This document shows, piece by piece, positions 44,798-53,284 of a DNA stretch of 64,000 nt (positions within the stretch are counted from its first letter, which is position 1; each line of letters opens with the position of its first letter). The DNA comes from Bacillota bacterium (GTDB lineage Bacteria; Bacillota; Clostridia; Christensenellales; UMGS416), in assembly GCA_023421955.1 (NCBI GenBank), contig JAEZSE010000012.1:3299-67298 (forward strand). Direction: 5' to 3'. The notes below the pieces were generated by a model, which worked only from the letters and a program-made list of their open reading frames with translations, ran no database searches and was not told where the DNA came from. Position numbers and translations under genes: made by a program.

Positions 44798-45292
44798 TTA
44801 TCTTCTCACGCCCAAAATGTGCAGGAAGCGTATGGCTCGATATGTATAGGTGGAAAGCGGGCGGTTGTCGGAGTCATACGTATGGGCAGCCACCAAAATG
44901 TTGTCTGGCGCGGCAGGGCTGCCCACAGCCACAATAAATGGGCTGTGATAAAACCGGCCTGTGCCGTCACCAAGCTGCAAAAAATCTCCTGGCTGCACGC
45001 CGTCCATAGGTACTTTTGTAGCAAAAGGGCCAACACCACTGTTGCCTGTCATGAAGTTATACAAGTATGGTACACCTGTCCATGATGGGCTTTTGTTGTT
45101 GGCATTACTATAATACCAACCCATCACCGGCCTGTAATTCATTACACCAGCACCGGCATAGATGCATTGGGAAGTGAAGTTTGTGCAGTCGCCCCCAAGC
45201 TCTGAATAATCATAGTAGCGGGGATTGCGGTCAAAAGCCCAGCGGTGGGCATAGGCCACAGCGGCGGCGCGGTCATAGGGAAGCACAGGCAT
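44798..45292 (-). CDS. Amidase domain (Amidase_6) protein
   Basis: A 164-residue protein of the putative amidase type found in many Clostridia. The likely Cys nucleophile is in LGGDCTNFTSQC, the His in YHSPFIVAV, and AHTYDSDNRPL is the typical final motif. It would cut peptide or wall amides, but no signal peptide is present. ATG 45292 is preferred because GGAG sits 9 bases before; ATG 45307 is the alternative. Confidence 0.82.
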   Translation of the reverse strand: MPVLPYDRAAAVAYAHRWAFDRNPRYYDYSELGGDCTNFTSQCIYAGAGVMNYRPVMGWYYSNANNKSPSWTGVPYLYNFMTGNSGVGPFATKVPMDGVQPGDFLQLGDGTGRFYHSPFIVAVGSPAAPDNILVAAHTYDSDNRPLSTYTYRAIRFLHILGVRR

Positions 45293-45357
45293 TGGAATCA
45301 GCTCCATCTAGCAGATGCTTCATCCTATGCACGCTCCGCTGAAGTGGCAACCGCAGC

Positions 45358-45615
45358 TTATCTTTTGCCCTTGGTGAACATGTTGACGATCAACAGGATC
45401 AGCACAGCGCCGCCCACTGAGAACAAGATTCCCATCAGGCTGAACTCGGAAATTCCTCCAAAGCCCAGCAACGAGGCCACAAAACCGCCCACCAATGAGC
45501 CCAGCAAACCGATCAGGATGTTGGCGCCCGCGCCCATGCGGGAATTGTTCTTTGTGATGATGCTGGCGATCCAGCCAATCAGTGCGCCGAAGAGTACCCA
45601 GAGAATAATCCACAT
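45358..45615 (-). CDS. GlsB/YeaQ/YmgE-family membrane protein, copy 1
   Basis: An 85-residue protein with three short membrane helices and the family pattern GALIGWIASIITKNNSRMGAG, ANILIGLLGSLVGGF and LMGILFSVGGAVLILLIV. These are stress-associated transglycosylase-associated-type membrane proteins of unknown mechanism. A close paralog is encoded at 45817-46083. Confidence 0.88.
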   Translation of the reverse strand: MWIILWVLFGALIGWIASIITKNNSRMGAGANILIGLLGSLVGGFVASLLGFGGISEFSLMGILFSVGGAVLILLIVNMFTKGKR

Positions 45616-45816
45616 AATTCATGATCCTTTCCATGTAATGATTTCAGCACTGATAGTATTTACAGATGTGTGGCGACTAACGTTGACACATCATGGCTGA
45701 GGTGGTAGTTTTAGCCATAAGCAAACAGTTATCTATCCTGATATTGTTATAAGCACATAAAATAATGGTGGAGCGGTTTCCACTCCACCATGATTGTAGT
45801 TCAGCAGTAAAGACAA

Positions 45817-46083
45817 TCAATTGCGACGGCCTCGCCAGAACAGATTCAAAATAAACAATAGAATGACCGCACCTGCCAGCGAGATCAAAAAGCCGCAAAA
45901 ACTGAATTGTGAATAAGAGCCGATACCCAGCATAGGAGCAAGGAAGCCGCCGATCGACGAGCCGATCAAGCCAACAAGGATGTTTGCTGCAGCGCCTATG
46001 CGGGCGTTATTCTTCGTAATGATACTGGCAACCCAACCAACTAGGGCTCCAAATAGGACCCAAATAAGAATCGTGGTGATCAT
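45817..46083 (-). CDS. GlsB/YeaQ/YmgE-family membrane protein, copy 2
   Basis: An 88-residue paralog of the protein at 45358 (GALVGWVASIITKNNARIGAA, ANILVGLIGSSIGGFLAPMLG), ending in RRN. About 200 bases separate the pair. Copies in tandem suggest duplication; no regulatory site is clear, though AAAGGA precedes the ATG at some distance. Confidence 0.88.
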   Translation of the reverse strand: MITTILIWVLFGALVGWVASIITKNNARIGAAANILVGLIGSSIGGFLAPMLGIGSYSQFSFCGFLISLAGAVILLFILNLFWRGRRN

Positions 46084-46266
46084 GGATCATCAATCCTTTC
46101 AATCGAACTGCATTCGCGCAATACTGCCAGCGAAAATGAATGCAGCCCAACGACTTATCTCTACAATAACCTTCCAACGATCCATTCTCTGCGATTATGT
46201 TCACCGAGGCTACATGCAATGCGTTGCACAGGATTGAATATTCGCGCCTCACTCAGAAATAAAGCA

Positions 46267-46294
46267 ATGGCGGGGCATCCTCTTACCCCGCCAT
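46267..46294 (-). terminator. Terminator after rplA
   Basis: A 9-bp stem (ATGGCGGGG with CCCCGCCAT) and a 10-base loop, with TTGCTTTATTT following on the minus strand. It ends the rpmG-rplA operon. Confidence 0.85.
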
Positions 46295-46337
46295 CAACAG
46301 TGCCTCTTTTACTCCTACCCTGAAAGCCCTTGGCAGA

Positions 46338-47027
46338 TCAGCCGCCGGCCGTCATGATCTTGATTCCAGGGCCCATCGTGGCATGCACGACGACGCTCTT
46401 CAAGTAGGTGCCCTTGGCAGCCGCAGGTTTGGCGCGCACAATGGCGTCCAGCAGCGTCTGGAAGTTTTCCAGCAGTTTCTCCTGGCCGAAGGACGCCTTG
46501 CCGATCGGTACGTGGCAGATGCTGGTCTTGTCGATGCGGTATTCCACCTTACCGGACTTGATCTCCTGCACGGCGCGGCCCACATCATTGGTCACGGTGC
46601 CGCTCTTGGGGTTCGGCATCAAGCCCTTGGGGCCGAGCACGCGGCCCAACTTGCCCAGGATCCTCATCATATCGGGCGTGGCCACGCAGACATCGAACTC
46701 AAACCAGTTTTCGCTGGTAATCTTTTCGACGTATTCCTCTGCGCCCACATAATCCGCACCGGCTTCTTCCGCGGCACGGGCGGCATCGCCCTTGGCAAAC
46801 ACCAGCACGCGCTGGGTTTTGCCGGTGCCGTTGGGCAGCACGACGGTGCCGCGCACCTGTTGATCAGCATGGCGGGGGTCCACACCAAGACGGATGGAGA
46901 TTTCCACCGTCTCGTCAAACTTGGCCTTTGCCGTATTGACTGCCAGCGCCATCGCCTCTGCGGCGGCATACTGCCTGGTGCGGTCAATCAGCTTGGCGCT
47001 GTCCTGATACTTCTTGCCTCTTTGCAT
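46338..47027 (-). CDS. rplA: 50S ribosomal protein L1
   Basis: Large-subunit protein of the L1 stalk, 229 residues, also a translational repressor of its own operon in many bacteria. Family motifs are RGTVVLPNGTGKTQRVLVFA, GKLGRVLGPKGLMPNPKSGTV and GTYLKSVVVHATMGPG. AAGGAGG precedes the ATG. It is the last gene before a terminator; the usual rplJ and rplL do not follow. Confidence 0.97.
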   Translation of the reverse strand: MQRGKKYQDSAKLIDRTRQYAAAEAMALAVNTAKAKFDETVEISIRLGVDPRHADQQVRGTVVLPNGTGKTQRVLVFAKGDAARAAEEAGADYVGAEEYVEKITSENWFEFDVCVATPDMMRILGKLGRVLGPKGLMPNPKSGTVTNDVGRAVQEIKSGKVEYRIDKTSICHVPIGKASFGQEKLLENFQTLLDAIVRAKPAAAKGTYLKSVVVHATMGPGIKIMTAGG

Positions 47028-47096
47028 GTTGCAACCTCCTTGTGGTGTTAGCGGAACTTGGTTCCTCCCACTTATTTGGGTAATCTGCCAGTGAGA

Positions 47097-47525
47097 TCAG
47101 TCGTCTACAACGGTGACGCCCATGCTGCGGGCCGTGCCAGCGATCATGCTCATCGCAGCTTCCACGCTGGCAGCATTGAGATCAGGCATCTTGGTCTCGG
47201 CGATCTTACGCACCTGGGACTTCTTGATCTTGGCAACTTTTTCTGTGTTGGGCCGGGCAGAGCCGCTTTCGATACCGATTGCCTTCTTGATCAGAACCGG
47301 CGCCGGGGGCGTCTTGGTAATGAACGTGAATGACCTGTCTGAATAGACAGTGAGCACAATGGGGATGATCAAGCCCACCTGATCTGCGGTGCGGGCATTG
47401 AACTCCTTGCAGAAACCCATGATATTCACGCCGTGCTGGCCGAGCGCCGGGCCGATAGGCGGCGCGGGAGTGGCTTTGCCGGCGTTGACTTGCAGCTTGA
47501 CAACTGCGGTTACCTTCTTTGCCAT
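47097..47525 (-). CDS. rplK: 50S ribosomal protein L11
   Basis: A 142-residue L11 protein, part of the GTPase-associated centre. It is the target of PrmA, also encoded in this window. Signatures: KLQVNAGKATPAPPIGPALGQHGVNIMGFCKEFNART and the C-terminal GTARSMGVTV. AGGAGG lies before the ATG. The 110 bases between nusG and rplK contain the stem ACCCC-GCAA-GGGGT and a GGGAGG patch; an L1 binding site there is possible but not proven. Confidence 0.97.
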   Translation of the reverse strand: MAKKVTAVVKLQVNAGKATPAPPIGPALGQHGVNIMGFCKEFNARTADQVGLIIPIVLTVYSDRSFTFITKTPPAPVLIKKAIGIESGSARPNTEKVAKIKKSQVRKIAETKMPDLNAASVEAAMSMIAGTARSMGVTVVDD

Positions 47526-47635
47526 GATAATTCCCTCCTGAGCGATTGTGGTAATAGTGGGTCGCCGTCATTGTGATACAGCAGCGGCGTGCCCTCCCAC
47601 TGCAGTGACGAACCCCTTGCGGGGTGCTTGCCTGA

Positions 47636-48172
47636 TTAATGCTTGCGGACTTCCACGAAGTCCAGCTCGACCGGCGTATCTCGGCCGAACATGGAAACCT
47701 TGACGCGCACCTTCTGGCGGTCAGGATAGACATCCTCCACAACACCAATGAAGTTTTCCAACGCGCCGGAGATGATCTTGACTTGCTCGCCCGCCTCGAT
47801 ATCGAGCTTCAGTGGGATGCGCTCCACGCCCATCGCCACCACTTCCTCATCGGTAAGCGGCACGGGCTTGGACGAAGACGGACCTACAAAACCGGTTACG
47901 CCGCGCGTGTTGCGCACGACGGACCAGATCTTGTCATTCATGATCATTTTAACCATGACATAGCCGGGGAAAAGCTTCTCCATTTTGGTGACATGCTTGT
48001 TGGTGCGTTTATCCACCTTCAAGGTCTCCTGCATGGGAACTTTGACCTCAGCAATGTATTCCTGAAGGCCCGGGTTATTTTCCACTGTTTTTTCAAGGTT
48101 GTCCTTCACCTTATTCTCATAACCGGAATAAGTGTGGATGACATACCACTTGGCATTTTCCAAATCCGCCAT
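47636..48172 (-). CDS. nusG: Transcription termination/antitermination factor NusG
   Basis: A 178-residue NusG. The NGN domain begins AKWYVIHTYSGYENKVKDNLE and contains FPGYVMVKMIMND and TRGVTGFVG. The C-terminal KOW domain holds EAGEQVKIISGALENFIGVVEDV. It links RNA polymerase to pausing, termination and translation. It sits in the standard secE-nusG-rplK-rplA order. Confidence 0.97.
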   Translation of the reverse strand: MADLENAKWYVIHTYSGYENKVKDNLEKTVENNPGLQEYIAEVKVPMQETLKVDKRTNKHVTKMEKLFPGYVMVKMIMNDKIWSVVRNTRGVTGFVGPSSSKPVPLTDEEVVAMGVERIPLKLDIEAGEQVKIISGALENFIGVVEDVYPDRQKVRVKVSMFGRDTPVELDFVEVRKH

Positions 48173-48228
48173 TTCGAAGGGAGCCGCCTTTCAGGCGCGC
48201 CCCAACCTCCTCACTTGAGCCTCGGTCG

Positions 48229-48522
48229 TCAGGCGATGAACCTCAGGCCCAGCAGGAGCAGCTGGTCCATCGCGTAGATGATCGCGCCGAAAATCACAAC
48301 AAATACCACCACGGCAATGGAATACGAGACAAACTCTTTGCGGGTGGGCCATGTGACTTTCTTCAGTTCAAAGAAGACGTCGCGAAAAAAGTGGCCGATG
48401 GAAATCGCCGTTTTCTTCAGGTCAACTTTTCTTGCCTTCTTGGAAGCGGGCGCTTTCGCCTTATCTTTCTTCTGGACATCCTTTTTTAGCACAGGATGCA
48501 CGTCCTTCTTTTCTGTCGCCAT
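48229..48522 (-). CDS. secE: Preprotein translocase subunit SecE
   Basis: A 97-residue SecE with a Lys-rich N-terminus, the amphipathic helix FFRDVFFELKKVTWPTRKEF and a single membrane helix (VAVVVFVVIFGAIIYAMDQLL). It clamps SecY in the export channel. ATG 48522 follows GAGGG. Confidence 0.95.
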   Translation of the reverse strand: MATEKKDVHPVLKKDVQKKDKAKAPASKKARKVDLKKTAISIGHFFRDVFFELKKVTWPTRKEFVSYSIAVVVFVVIFGAIIYAMDQLLLLGLRFIA

Positions 48523-48557
48523 TTGAATCCCTCGCAACTTCCCCCGGAACCCGGTGG

Positions 48558-48707
48558 TTATCTGGTTTCCCTGTGAGCAGTATGCTTCTTGCAGAAGCGG
48601 CAGTACTTCTTCAGCTCCAGCCTGTCTGGATCGTTTTTCCTGTTTTTCATCGTATCATAATTGCGCTGCTTGCAGTCACCGCAGGCCAGCGTGATCCGCA
48701 CTCTCAT
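48558..48707 (-). CDS. rpmG: 50S ribosomal protein L33
   Basis: A 49-residue zinc-binding L33 with two CxxC pairs (ACGDCKQ and YCRFCKKH). It is the first gene of the rpmG-secE-nusG-rplK-rplA operon. ATG 48707 follows GGGGGTG; the strong promoter lies at 48758-48786. Confidence 0.96.
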   Translation of the reverse strand: MRVRITLACGDCKQRNYDTMKNRKNDPDRLELKKYCRFCKKHTAHRETR

Positions 48708-48757
48708 TGATTGCACCCCCTGTCGTGTTGCGCTGCCTAAAAACAGACGCACTGATT

Positions 48758-48786
48758 AATTTACCACGTAAATCCATCGATGTCAA
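48758..48786 (-). promoter_or_regulatory. Promoter of the rpmG-rplA operon
   Basis: On the minus strand a consensus TTGACA, a 17-base spacer and TAAATT, about 50 bases before the rpmG ATG. Confidence 0.75.
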
Positions 48787-48813
48787 TAGAATATTGACCA
48801 TATGCAAACAAAG

Positions 48814-48840
48814 AAAGCGGGAGCATTACACTCCTGCTTT
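48814..48840 (-). terminator. Terminator of tuf
   Basis: A 10-bp stem with one mismatch (48814-48823 with 48831-48840) and a 7-base loop, followed on the minus strand by CTTTGTTTGC. It separates tuf from the rpmG promoter. Confidence 0.8.
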
Positions 48841-48866
48841 CTATGTTTGCGATTTTCAGACTCGGA

Positions 48867-50081
48867 TTAGCCTTCGATCTTGGTGACGACACCAGAACCC
48901 ACGGTGCGGCCGCCTTCGCGGATAGCGAAACGGAGGCCTTCGTCCATGGCGATGGGGGTGATCAGCTTGATCTCCATCTCGATGTTGTCACCGGGCATCA
49001 CCATCTCCACCTTGTCAGGCAGATTCAGGGAGCCGGTCACGTCGGTGGTGCGGAAGTAGAACTGCGGGCGATAGCCATTGAAGAACGGAGTATGACGGCC
49101 GCCCTCTTCCTGCTTCAGCACGTACACCTGGCCCTTGAAATGGGTGTGGGGAGTGATGGAGCCGGGCTTGGCCAGCACCTGGCCGCGCTCAATGTCATCA
49201 CGCTGCACACCGCGAAGCAGCACGCCGATGTTGTCGCCGGCGAGGGCTTCGTCCAGCAGCTTGCGGAACATTTCGACGCCGGTCACGACGACGGCGCGGG
49301 GCTTTTCCATCATGCCGACGATTTCAACAGTGTCCTGCACCTTGACCTTACCGCGCTCAACCCTGCCCGTGGCGACTGTGCCGCGGCCGGTGATGGAGAA
49401 AACATCTTCAACAGGCATCAGGAAGGGCTTGTCCACATCGCGCTCAGGCGTGGGAATGTAGCTGTCAACCGCTGCCATCAGATCGAAGATGCACTTGCAG
49501 TCGGGGTGAGTGGACACGTCAGTGGCGGTATCCATCGCGGCGTTCATCGCCTTCAAAGCGGAACCCTTTACGATCGGAATCTCGTCGCCGGGGAACTTGT
49601 AGTGGCTCAGCAGGTCGCGGACTTCCATCTCAACCAGTTCGAGCAGCTCTTCGTCATCCACCATATCGACCTTGTTCATGAACACGACGATGTAGCGAAC
49701 GCCGACGCGGTCAGCCAGCAGGATGTGCTCACGGGTCTGGGGCATCGGGCCGTCAGCGGCGGACACAACCAGGATCGCACCGTCCATCTGCGCGGCGCCG
49801 GTGATCATGTTCTTGACATAGTCGGCGTGTCCGGGGCAGTCCACGTGGGCATAGTGACGGTTTTCGGTCTGATACTCAACGTGGGCGGTGTTTATCGTGA
49901 TGCCGCGGGCCTTCTCTTCGGGCGCCTTATCAATCTGGTCATAGCGCATAACTTCAGCGCGGCCGAACTTGGCCAGAACCATCGTGATGGCAGCCGTCAA
50001 TGTGGTCTTGCCATGGTCAACGTGACCAATGGTGCCGATGTTAACGTGGGGCTTGTTGCGGTCAAATTTCGCCTTTGCCAT
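48867..50081 (-). CDS. tuf: Translation elongation factor Tu
   Basis: A 404-residue GTPase that brings aminoacyl-tRNA to the ribosome. G1 is GHVDHGKT near 19-26, G3 DCPGHADY, G4 NKVD, and the N-terminus is KFDRNKPHVNIGTIG. Domains 2 and 3 are complete. GGAGG precedes ATG 50081. It is cotranscribed with tRNA-Gly (50138-50211) from 50271-50300. Confidence 0.98.
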   Translation of the reverse strand: MAKAKFDRNKPHVNIGTIGHVDHGKTTLTAAITMVLAKFGRAEVMRYDQIDKAPEEKARGITINTAHVEYQTENRHYAHVDCPGHADYVKNMITGAAQMDGAILVVSAADGPMPQTREHILLADRVGVRYIVVFMNKVDMVDDEELLELVEMEVRDLLSHYKFPGDEIPIVKGSALKAMNAAMDTATDVSTHPDCKCIFDLMAAVDSYIPTPERDVDKPFLMPVEDVFSITGRGTVATGRVERGKVKVQDTVEIVGMMEKPRAVVVTGVEMFRKLLDEALAGDNIGVLLRGVQRDDIERGQVLAKPGSITPHTHFKGQVYVLKQEEGGRHTPFFNGYRPQFYFRTTDVTGSLNLPDKVEMVMPGDNIEMEIKLITPIAMDEGLRFAIREGGRTVGSGVVTKIEG

Positions 50082-50137
50082 TTGGAAATTTCCTCCTTTT
50101 GCTACTCCGGAACTTCGCCGAGTGCTAAAATAGTGTT

Positions 50138-50211
50138 TGGAGCGGGTGATGGGAATCGAACCCACGTAGCTAGCTTGGGAAGCTAGAACTCTACCATTGA
50201 GTTACACCCGC
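50138..50211 (-). tRNA. tRNA-Gly (anticodon CCC)
   Basis: A full 74-base cloverleaf. Acceptor GCGGGTG/CACCCGC, D-stem ACTC/GAGT, anticodon stem CTAGC/GCTAG with loop TTCCCAA, T-stem GTGGG/CCCAT, discriminator T and encoded CCA. The anticodon CCC reads GGG. It lies between the promoter and tuf, so it is released from the tuf leader. Confidence 0.96.
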
Positions 50212-50270
50212 AAATACCCGCATGGCAACTCCAAAGCGCCGCAGTTCCGGCAGCGGAGAAGCCGGATATC

Positions 50271-50300
50271 ATTTTACAATCAATGTAAAGCTGTTGTCAA
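50271..50300 (-). promoter_or_regulatory. Promoter of tRNA-Gly and tuf
   Basis: On the minus strand TTGACA, an 18-base spacer and TAAAAT, about 60 bases before the tRNA 5' end. Confidence 0.72.
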
Positions 50301-50409
50301 CAAAATTTTGTCAGGAGAAAGGAAATTTTCAATTCCCCGGAAATCGCATAGAACCATGATCCCACAGGTCTTCCGAACACTGTTTTACAGCTTGCCTGCG
50401 GTGTAATCA

Positions 50410-50751
50410 TCAGCCCGGAGGCCAGGCAAGCGCCCTGCCCCCAAGGATGTGCAAGTGCAGGTGGTGCACCGACTGACCTCCGTCATCGCCGGTGTTGATG
50501 ACCAGGCGGAAGCCGCCCTCCTCCAAACCCTCCTGACGGGCAATGCTGGCGGCCACAGCCATCAGGCCATCCATCAAGCCAGGCACAGCGGCGCCCTCCA
50601 GCACATTTGCTGTATGCTGCTTGGGAATCACCAGCACATGCACCGGCGCGGCGGGGCTGATGTCGCGAAACGCGTAATACCGGTCATCCTCATAAACCTT
50701 TGAGGACGGAATTAAGCCGTTAGCAATTTTACAGAAGACACAATCAGGCAT
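50410..50751 (-). CDS. HIT-family protein (HinT-like)
   Basis: A 113-residue histidine-triad protein that cuts AMP from phosphoramidates. CVFCKIANGLIPSSKVYED opens the domain, and the triad is VHHLHLHILGG near residue 98-108. The ATG at 50751 follows GAGGAG and overlaps the end of mtaB by 8 bases. It is the last gene of the prmA-mtaB-hinT group. Confidence 0.95.
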   Translation of the reverse strand: MPDCVFCKIANGLIPSSKVYEDDRYYAFRDISPAAPVHVLVIPKQHTANVLEGAAVPGLMDGLMAVAASIARQEGLEEGGFRLVINTGDDGGQSVHHLHLHILGGRALAWPPG

Positions 50752-52075
50752 TGGTGAACTCCTCCTTAGCTGCTGGTTGGCTGATGATCCCAATGATAGC
50801 CTCTCCCTCAGCCTCTTGCAAGCGCACAGGCGCGATCTCTCCGGCTTTGATTCCGCCGGCGGGAGCAATCACATCCACATAATTAGCTGCATAGCCCCGG
50901 AGCCAGCCGGGCCTGCCCGCAGCCGGTTCCTCAAAGAGCACGGGCACGGTCTTGCCAATCATCCGGTTTAGGGAAACCTGCGCGCCCGGCGCGGCAGCTG
51001 CCTGCATTGCCGCAGCGCGGGCTTCCTTCACGGCTTTGGGCAGCTGGCCTGCCATCTCTGCAGCTCTGGTGCCCTCCCGGCGGGAATAGGGAAATACATG
51101 CACCTTCAGAAACCCAGCGGCAGCTACAAACGCGCAGGACTCGGCGAACTCCTGATCCGTTTCGCCGGGGAAGCCCACGATCACGTCGGTGGTGATACCT
51201 GCGTCGGGCCAACGGTCACGGATCAACCGGAGCTTTTCCATGAACTGCGTTGGATTATAGCGGCGGCCCATCCGCCTGAGGGTTTCCGCACAACCGCTTT
51301 GCAACGACAGATGGAAATGAGGGCAGAACTGCGGCACCGAAGACAGGTGGTCCAGCAGCGTGGCATTCACAGCATCGGGCTCCAGCGAGCCCAGACGGAT
51401 GCGGGCAATGCCTGGCAAAGTGGCAGCCTCCACGGCACCGGCCAATGCGGAAGGCTCCGAAAGGCCAACGCCATAACGGCCCAGGTTGATGCCTACGAGC
51501 ACAATCTCCTGAAAGCCTCTCGCAGCAAGTACCTCCGCTTCCCTGCGAATGGACGAAAGCGAGCGGCTTCTGGGTTCACCCCTCAAATCCGGGATGACAC
51601 AATAAGCGCAATGCGCATCGCAGCCGTCCTCGATCTTCAGCACTGCCCTCGTATGGCCCTGCTGGGTGTCGGCCGGCAGCTCTTCAAAGAAAAAGGCGGG
51701 GGCAGCCTGCTCCATCATGCCCCGCTCCCCTTCGGCTGCCCGCTCTGCAAGACTCGCCACTACGCCGCGCTCCATGCCGCTCACAGCAGCCAGGCCATCC
51801 ATGGCGGCATACGCCTGAGGATCCTTTTGTGTGGAACAGCCCACGGCAATCACAGCGGCACTGGGATGCAGCCGAAGCATCTTGCGCACCGTCTGGCGTG
51901 ATTTGCGCTCCGCCTCTGCGGTGACGGCACAGGTGTTCACGATGTAGACATCGGCTGGCTCACCCTCGACAACCAAAATAAAACCTGCAGCCTTCAGGCT
52001 TTCAGCCATGGCCTGGGAGTCATACCAGTTCACCTTGCAGCCAAGTGTGACAAGGGCGGCGCGCTTTTGATTCAT
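50744..52075 (-). CDS. mtaB: tRNA methylthiotransferase MtaB
   Basis: A 443-residue radical SAM methylthiotransferase that converts t6A37 to ms2t6A in tRNAs reading ANN codons. It has an N-terminal UPF0004 domain (LGCKVNWYDSQ, VNTCAVTAEAERKSR, AVGCSTQ; cluster Cys), radical SAM motif CDAHCAYC near 148-155, and a C-terminal TRAM domain. The ATG overlaps the prmA stop by ATGA. Confidence 0.95.
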   Translation of the reverse strand: MNQKRAALVTLGCKVNWYDSQAMAESLKAAGFILVVEGEPADVYIVNTCAVTAEAERKSRQTVRKMLRLHPSAAVIAVGCSTQKDPQAYAAMDGLAAVSGMERGVVASLAERAAEGERGMMEQAAPAFFFEELPADTQQGHTRAVLKIEDGCDAHCAYCVIPDLRGEPRSRSLSSIRREAEVLAARGFQEIVLVGINLGRYGVGLSEPSALAGAVEAATLPGIARIRLGSLEPDAVNATLLDHLSSVPQFCPHFHLSLQSGCAETLRRMGRRYNPTQFMEKLRLIRDRWPDAGITTDVIVGFPGETDQEFAESCAFVAAAGFLKVHVFPYSRREGTRAAEMAGQLPKAVKEARAAAMQAAAAPGAQVSLNRMIGKTVPVLFEEPAAGRPGWLRGYAANYVDVIAPAGGIKAGEIAPVRLQEAEGEAIIGIISQPAAKEEFTNA

Positions 52076-53013
52076 TGCTTTTTTGCTAACACAGCGACCC
52101 ATTCGCCCATGTGCTTGACATCAAGGATCATGAAACCGGCAGCAAGGAGTGCCTGCTTCACTACTTCTTCACGGGCCAGGATGATGCCGGAGCAGAGGAA
52201 CAACCCGCCGGGCTTGACCGAGGCGAAGGCATCGGCAGCCATCGCAATGATGACCTCAGCGATGATGTTGGCGACAATGAGATCGGGCTGGCCGGCCAGG
52301 CCCTTCATCAGGTCACCCAGCCGCGCATCCACTAAGCCTTCCACATGGTTGAGCTCGCAGTTGATCTTCGCGGCAGACACAGCCACCGGGTCGCGGTCCA
52401 CCGCCACTGCTCCTTTTGCGCCAAGAAGCACCGCAGCCACGGAAAGGATGCCGGTGCCGCAGCCGATGTCCCACACATCCATGCCCGGTTGCACAACCTC
52501 ATCGAGCAGTTCGAGGCACATAAAGGTGGTTTCATGGGTGCCGGTGCCGAAAGCCATGCCTGGCTCCATCTCAATGACGGTGCGGCCTGAGCTGTCCGCC
52601 TGCTCCCAAATGGGTTTCACGAGAAGACGCTTGCCCACTTCAAAGGGCTTGTAATACTGCTTCCAGTTGTTTTCCCAGTCTTCATCCTTCACGTCACCGG
52701 CGGTGAGCACAAGAGTGCCGGCGTCAAAGCCCAGATCCATCGCCAGCACATCGCTCAACCGCTGGCGGATGTAAACCAAAGTGTCAGCAAGCCTGCTGTC
52801 CACCGGATACCAGGCCATCACCTGCACTTCCAGTGCCATGTTCTTCAGGATGTTTTCATCAATATAGTCCCAGTCGCCAGGCAGGCGCTGCTGGGCTTCC
52901 ACCTCTGCCCTATCCTCAATGGCGGTGCCTGCGGCGCCGGCCTCAATGAGGATTTCCGAGACCATGTCAGCCCCGGCGGTGGTGGTGGCGACGGTGATTT
53001 GCTTCCAGTCCAA
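52072..53013 (-). CDS. prmA: Ribosomal protein L11 methyltransferase
   Basis: A 313-residue SAM-dependent enzyme that methylates L11 (rplK, 47097-47525). An N-terminal L11-binding region (about 1-95) is followed by a Rossmann methyltransferase with DIGCGTGILSVAAVLLGA and MAFGTGTHETT, and a VANIIAEVI motif. First gene of the prmA-mtaB-hinT unit, and separated from dnaJ by a repeat block. Confidence 0.95.
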   Translation of the reverse strand: MDWKQITVATTTAGADMVSEILIEAGAAGTAIEDRAEVEAQQRLPGDWDYIDENILKNMALEVQVMAWYPVDSRLADTLVYIRQRLSDVLAMDLGFDAGTLVLTAGDVKDEDWENNWKQYYKPFEVGKRLLVKPIWEQADSSGRTVIEMEPGMAFGTGTHETTFMCLELLDEVVQPGMDVWDIGCGTGILSVAAVLLGAKGAVAVDRDPVAVSAAKINCELNHVEGLVDARLGDLMKGLAGQPDLIVANIIAEVIIAMAADAFASVKPGGLFLCSGIILAREEVVKQALLAAGFMILDVKHMGEWVAVLAKKQ

Positions 53014-53080
53014 GGTGTGCTCCTTTGATCAATACGGTAATGTCATTTATCTATAGATACATTCTTCTCTTGGCTATTGC

Positions 53081-53280
53081 GCGGGCTGGTACAGAGCCCG
53101 GCCCGCACATTCACATCATGAACAGGGCAAATCCTTACCCTCCCTTGATAAGGGGGGTGTCGCCATCAGGCGACGGGGGGATTTCCCAGATGCAGGGCGA
53201 AGCCCTGCAAACACTTGCCCCCTCCCCACCGATAGCCCAACAGGAATGCAGATGATGCCGGGGAGGGGGTTGGGGGTGGG
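53081..53280. repeat. Composite hairpin repeat between prmA and dnaJ
   Basis: In order: a GCGGGCTGG/CCCGGCCCGC-type inverted repeat, a segment ending ACATCATG-AACAGG, the dyad CCCTTGATAAGGGG at 53142-53155, stem GTCGCC-ATCA-GGCGAC at 53159-53174 then GGGGGGATT, stem GCAGGG-CGAAG-CCCTGC at 53192-53208, and CCCCCTCCCC pairing over 32 bases with GGGGAGGGGG (53218-53269). It has the same order of modules as the block at 55612-55825. No gene is visible. Confidence 0.75.
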
Positions 53281-53284
53281 AAGA

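Noticed and set aside
50120..50128. GAGTGCTAA, a half of the CIRCE operator, just upstream of tuf
   Set aside because: The other half (TTAGCACTC) is not present at the needed spacing, so it is a chance match.
48843..50186. 447-codon plus-strand frame opposite tuf
   Set aside because: It mirrors tuf and has the His/Val/Leu bias of an antisense shadow.
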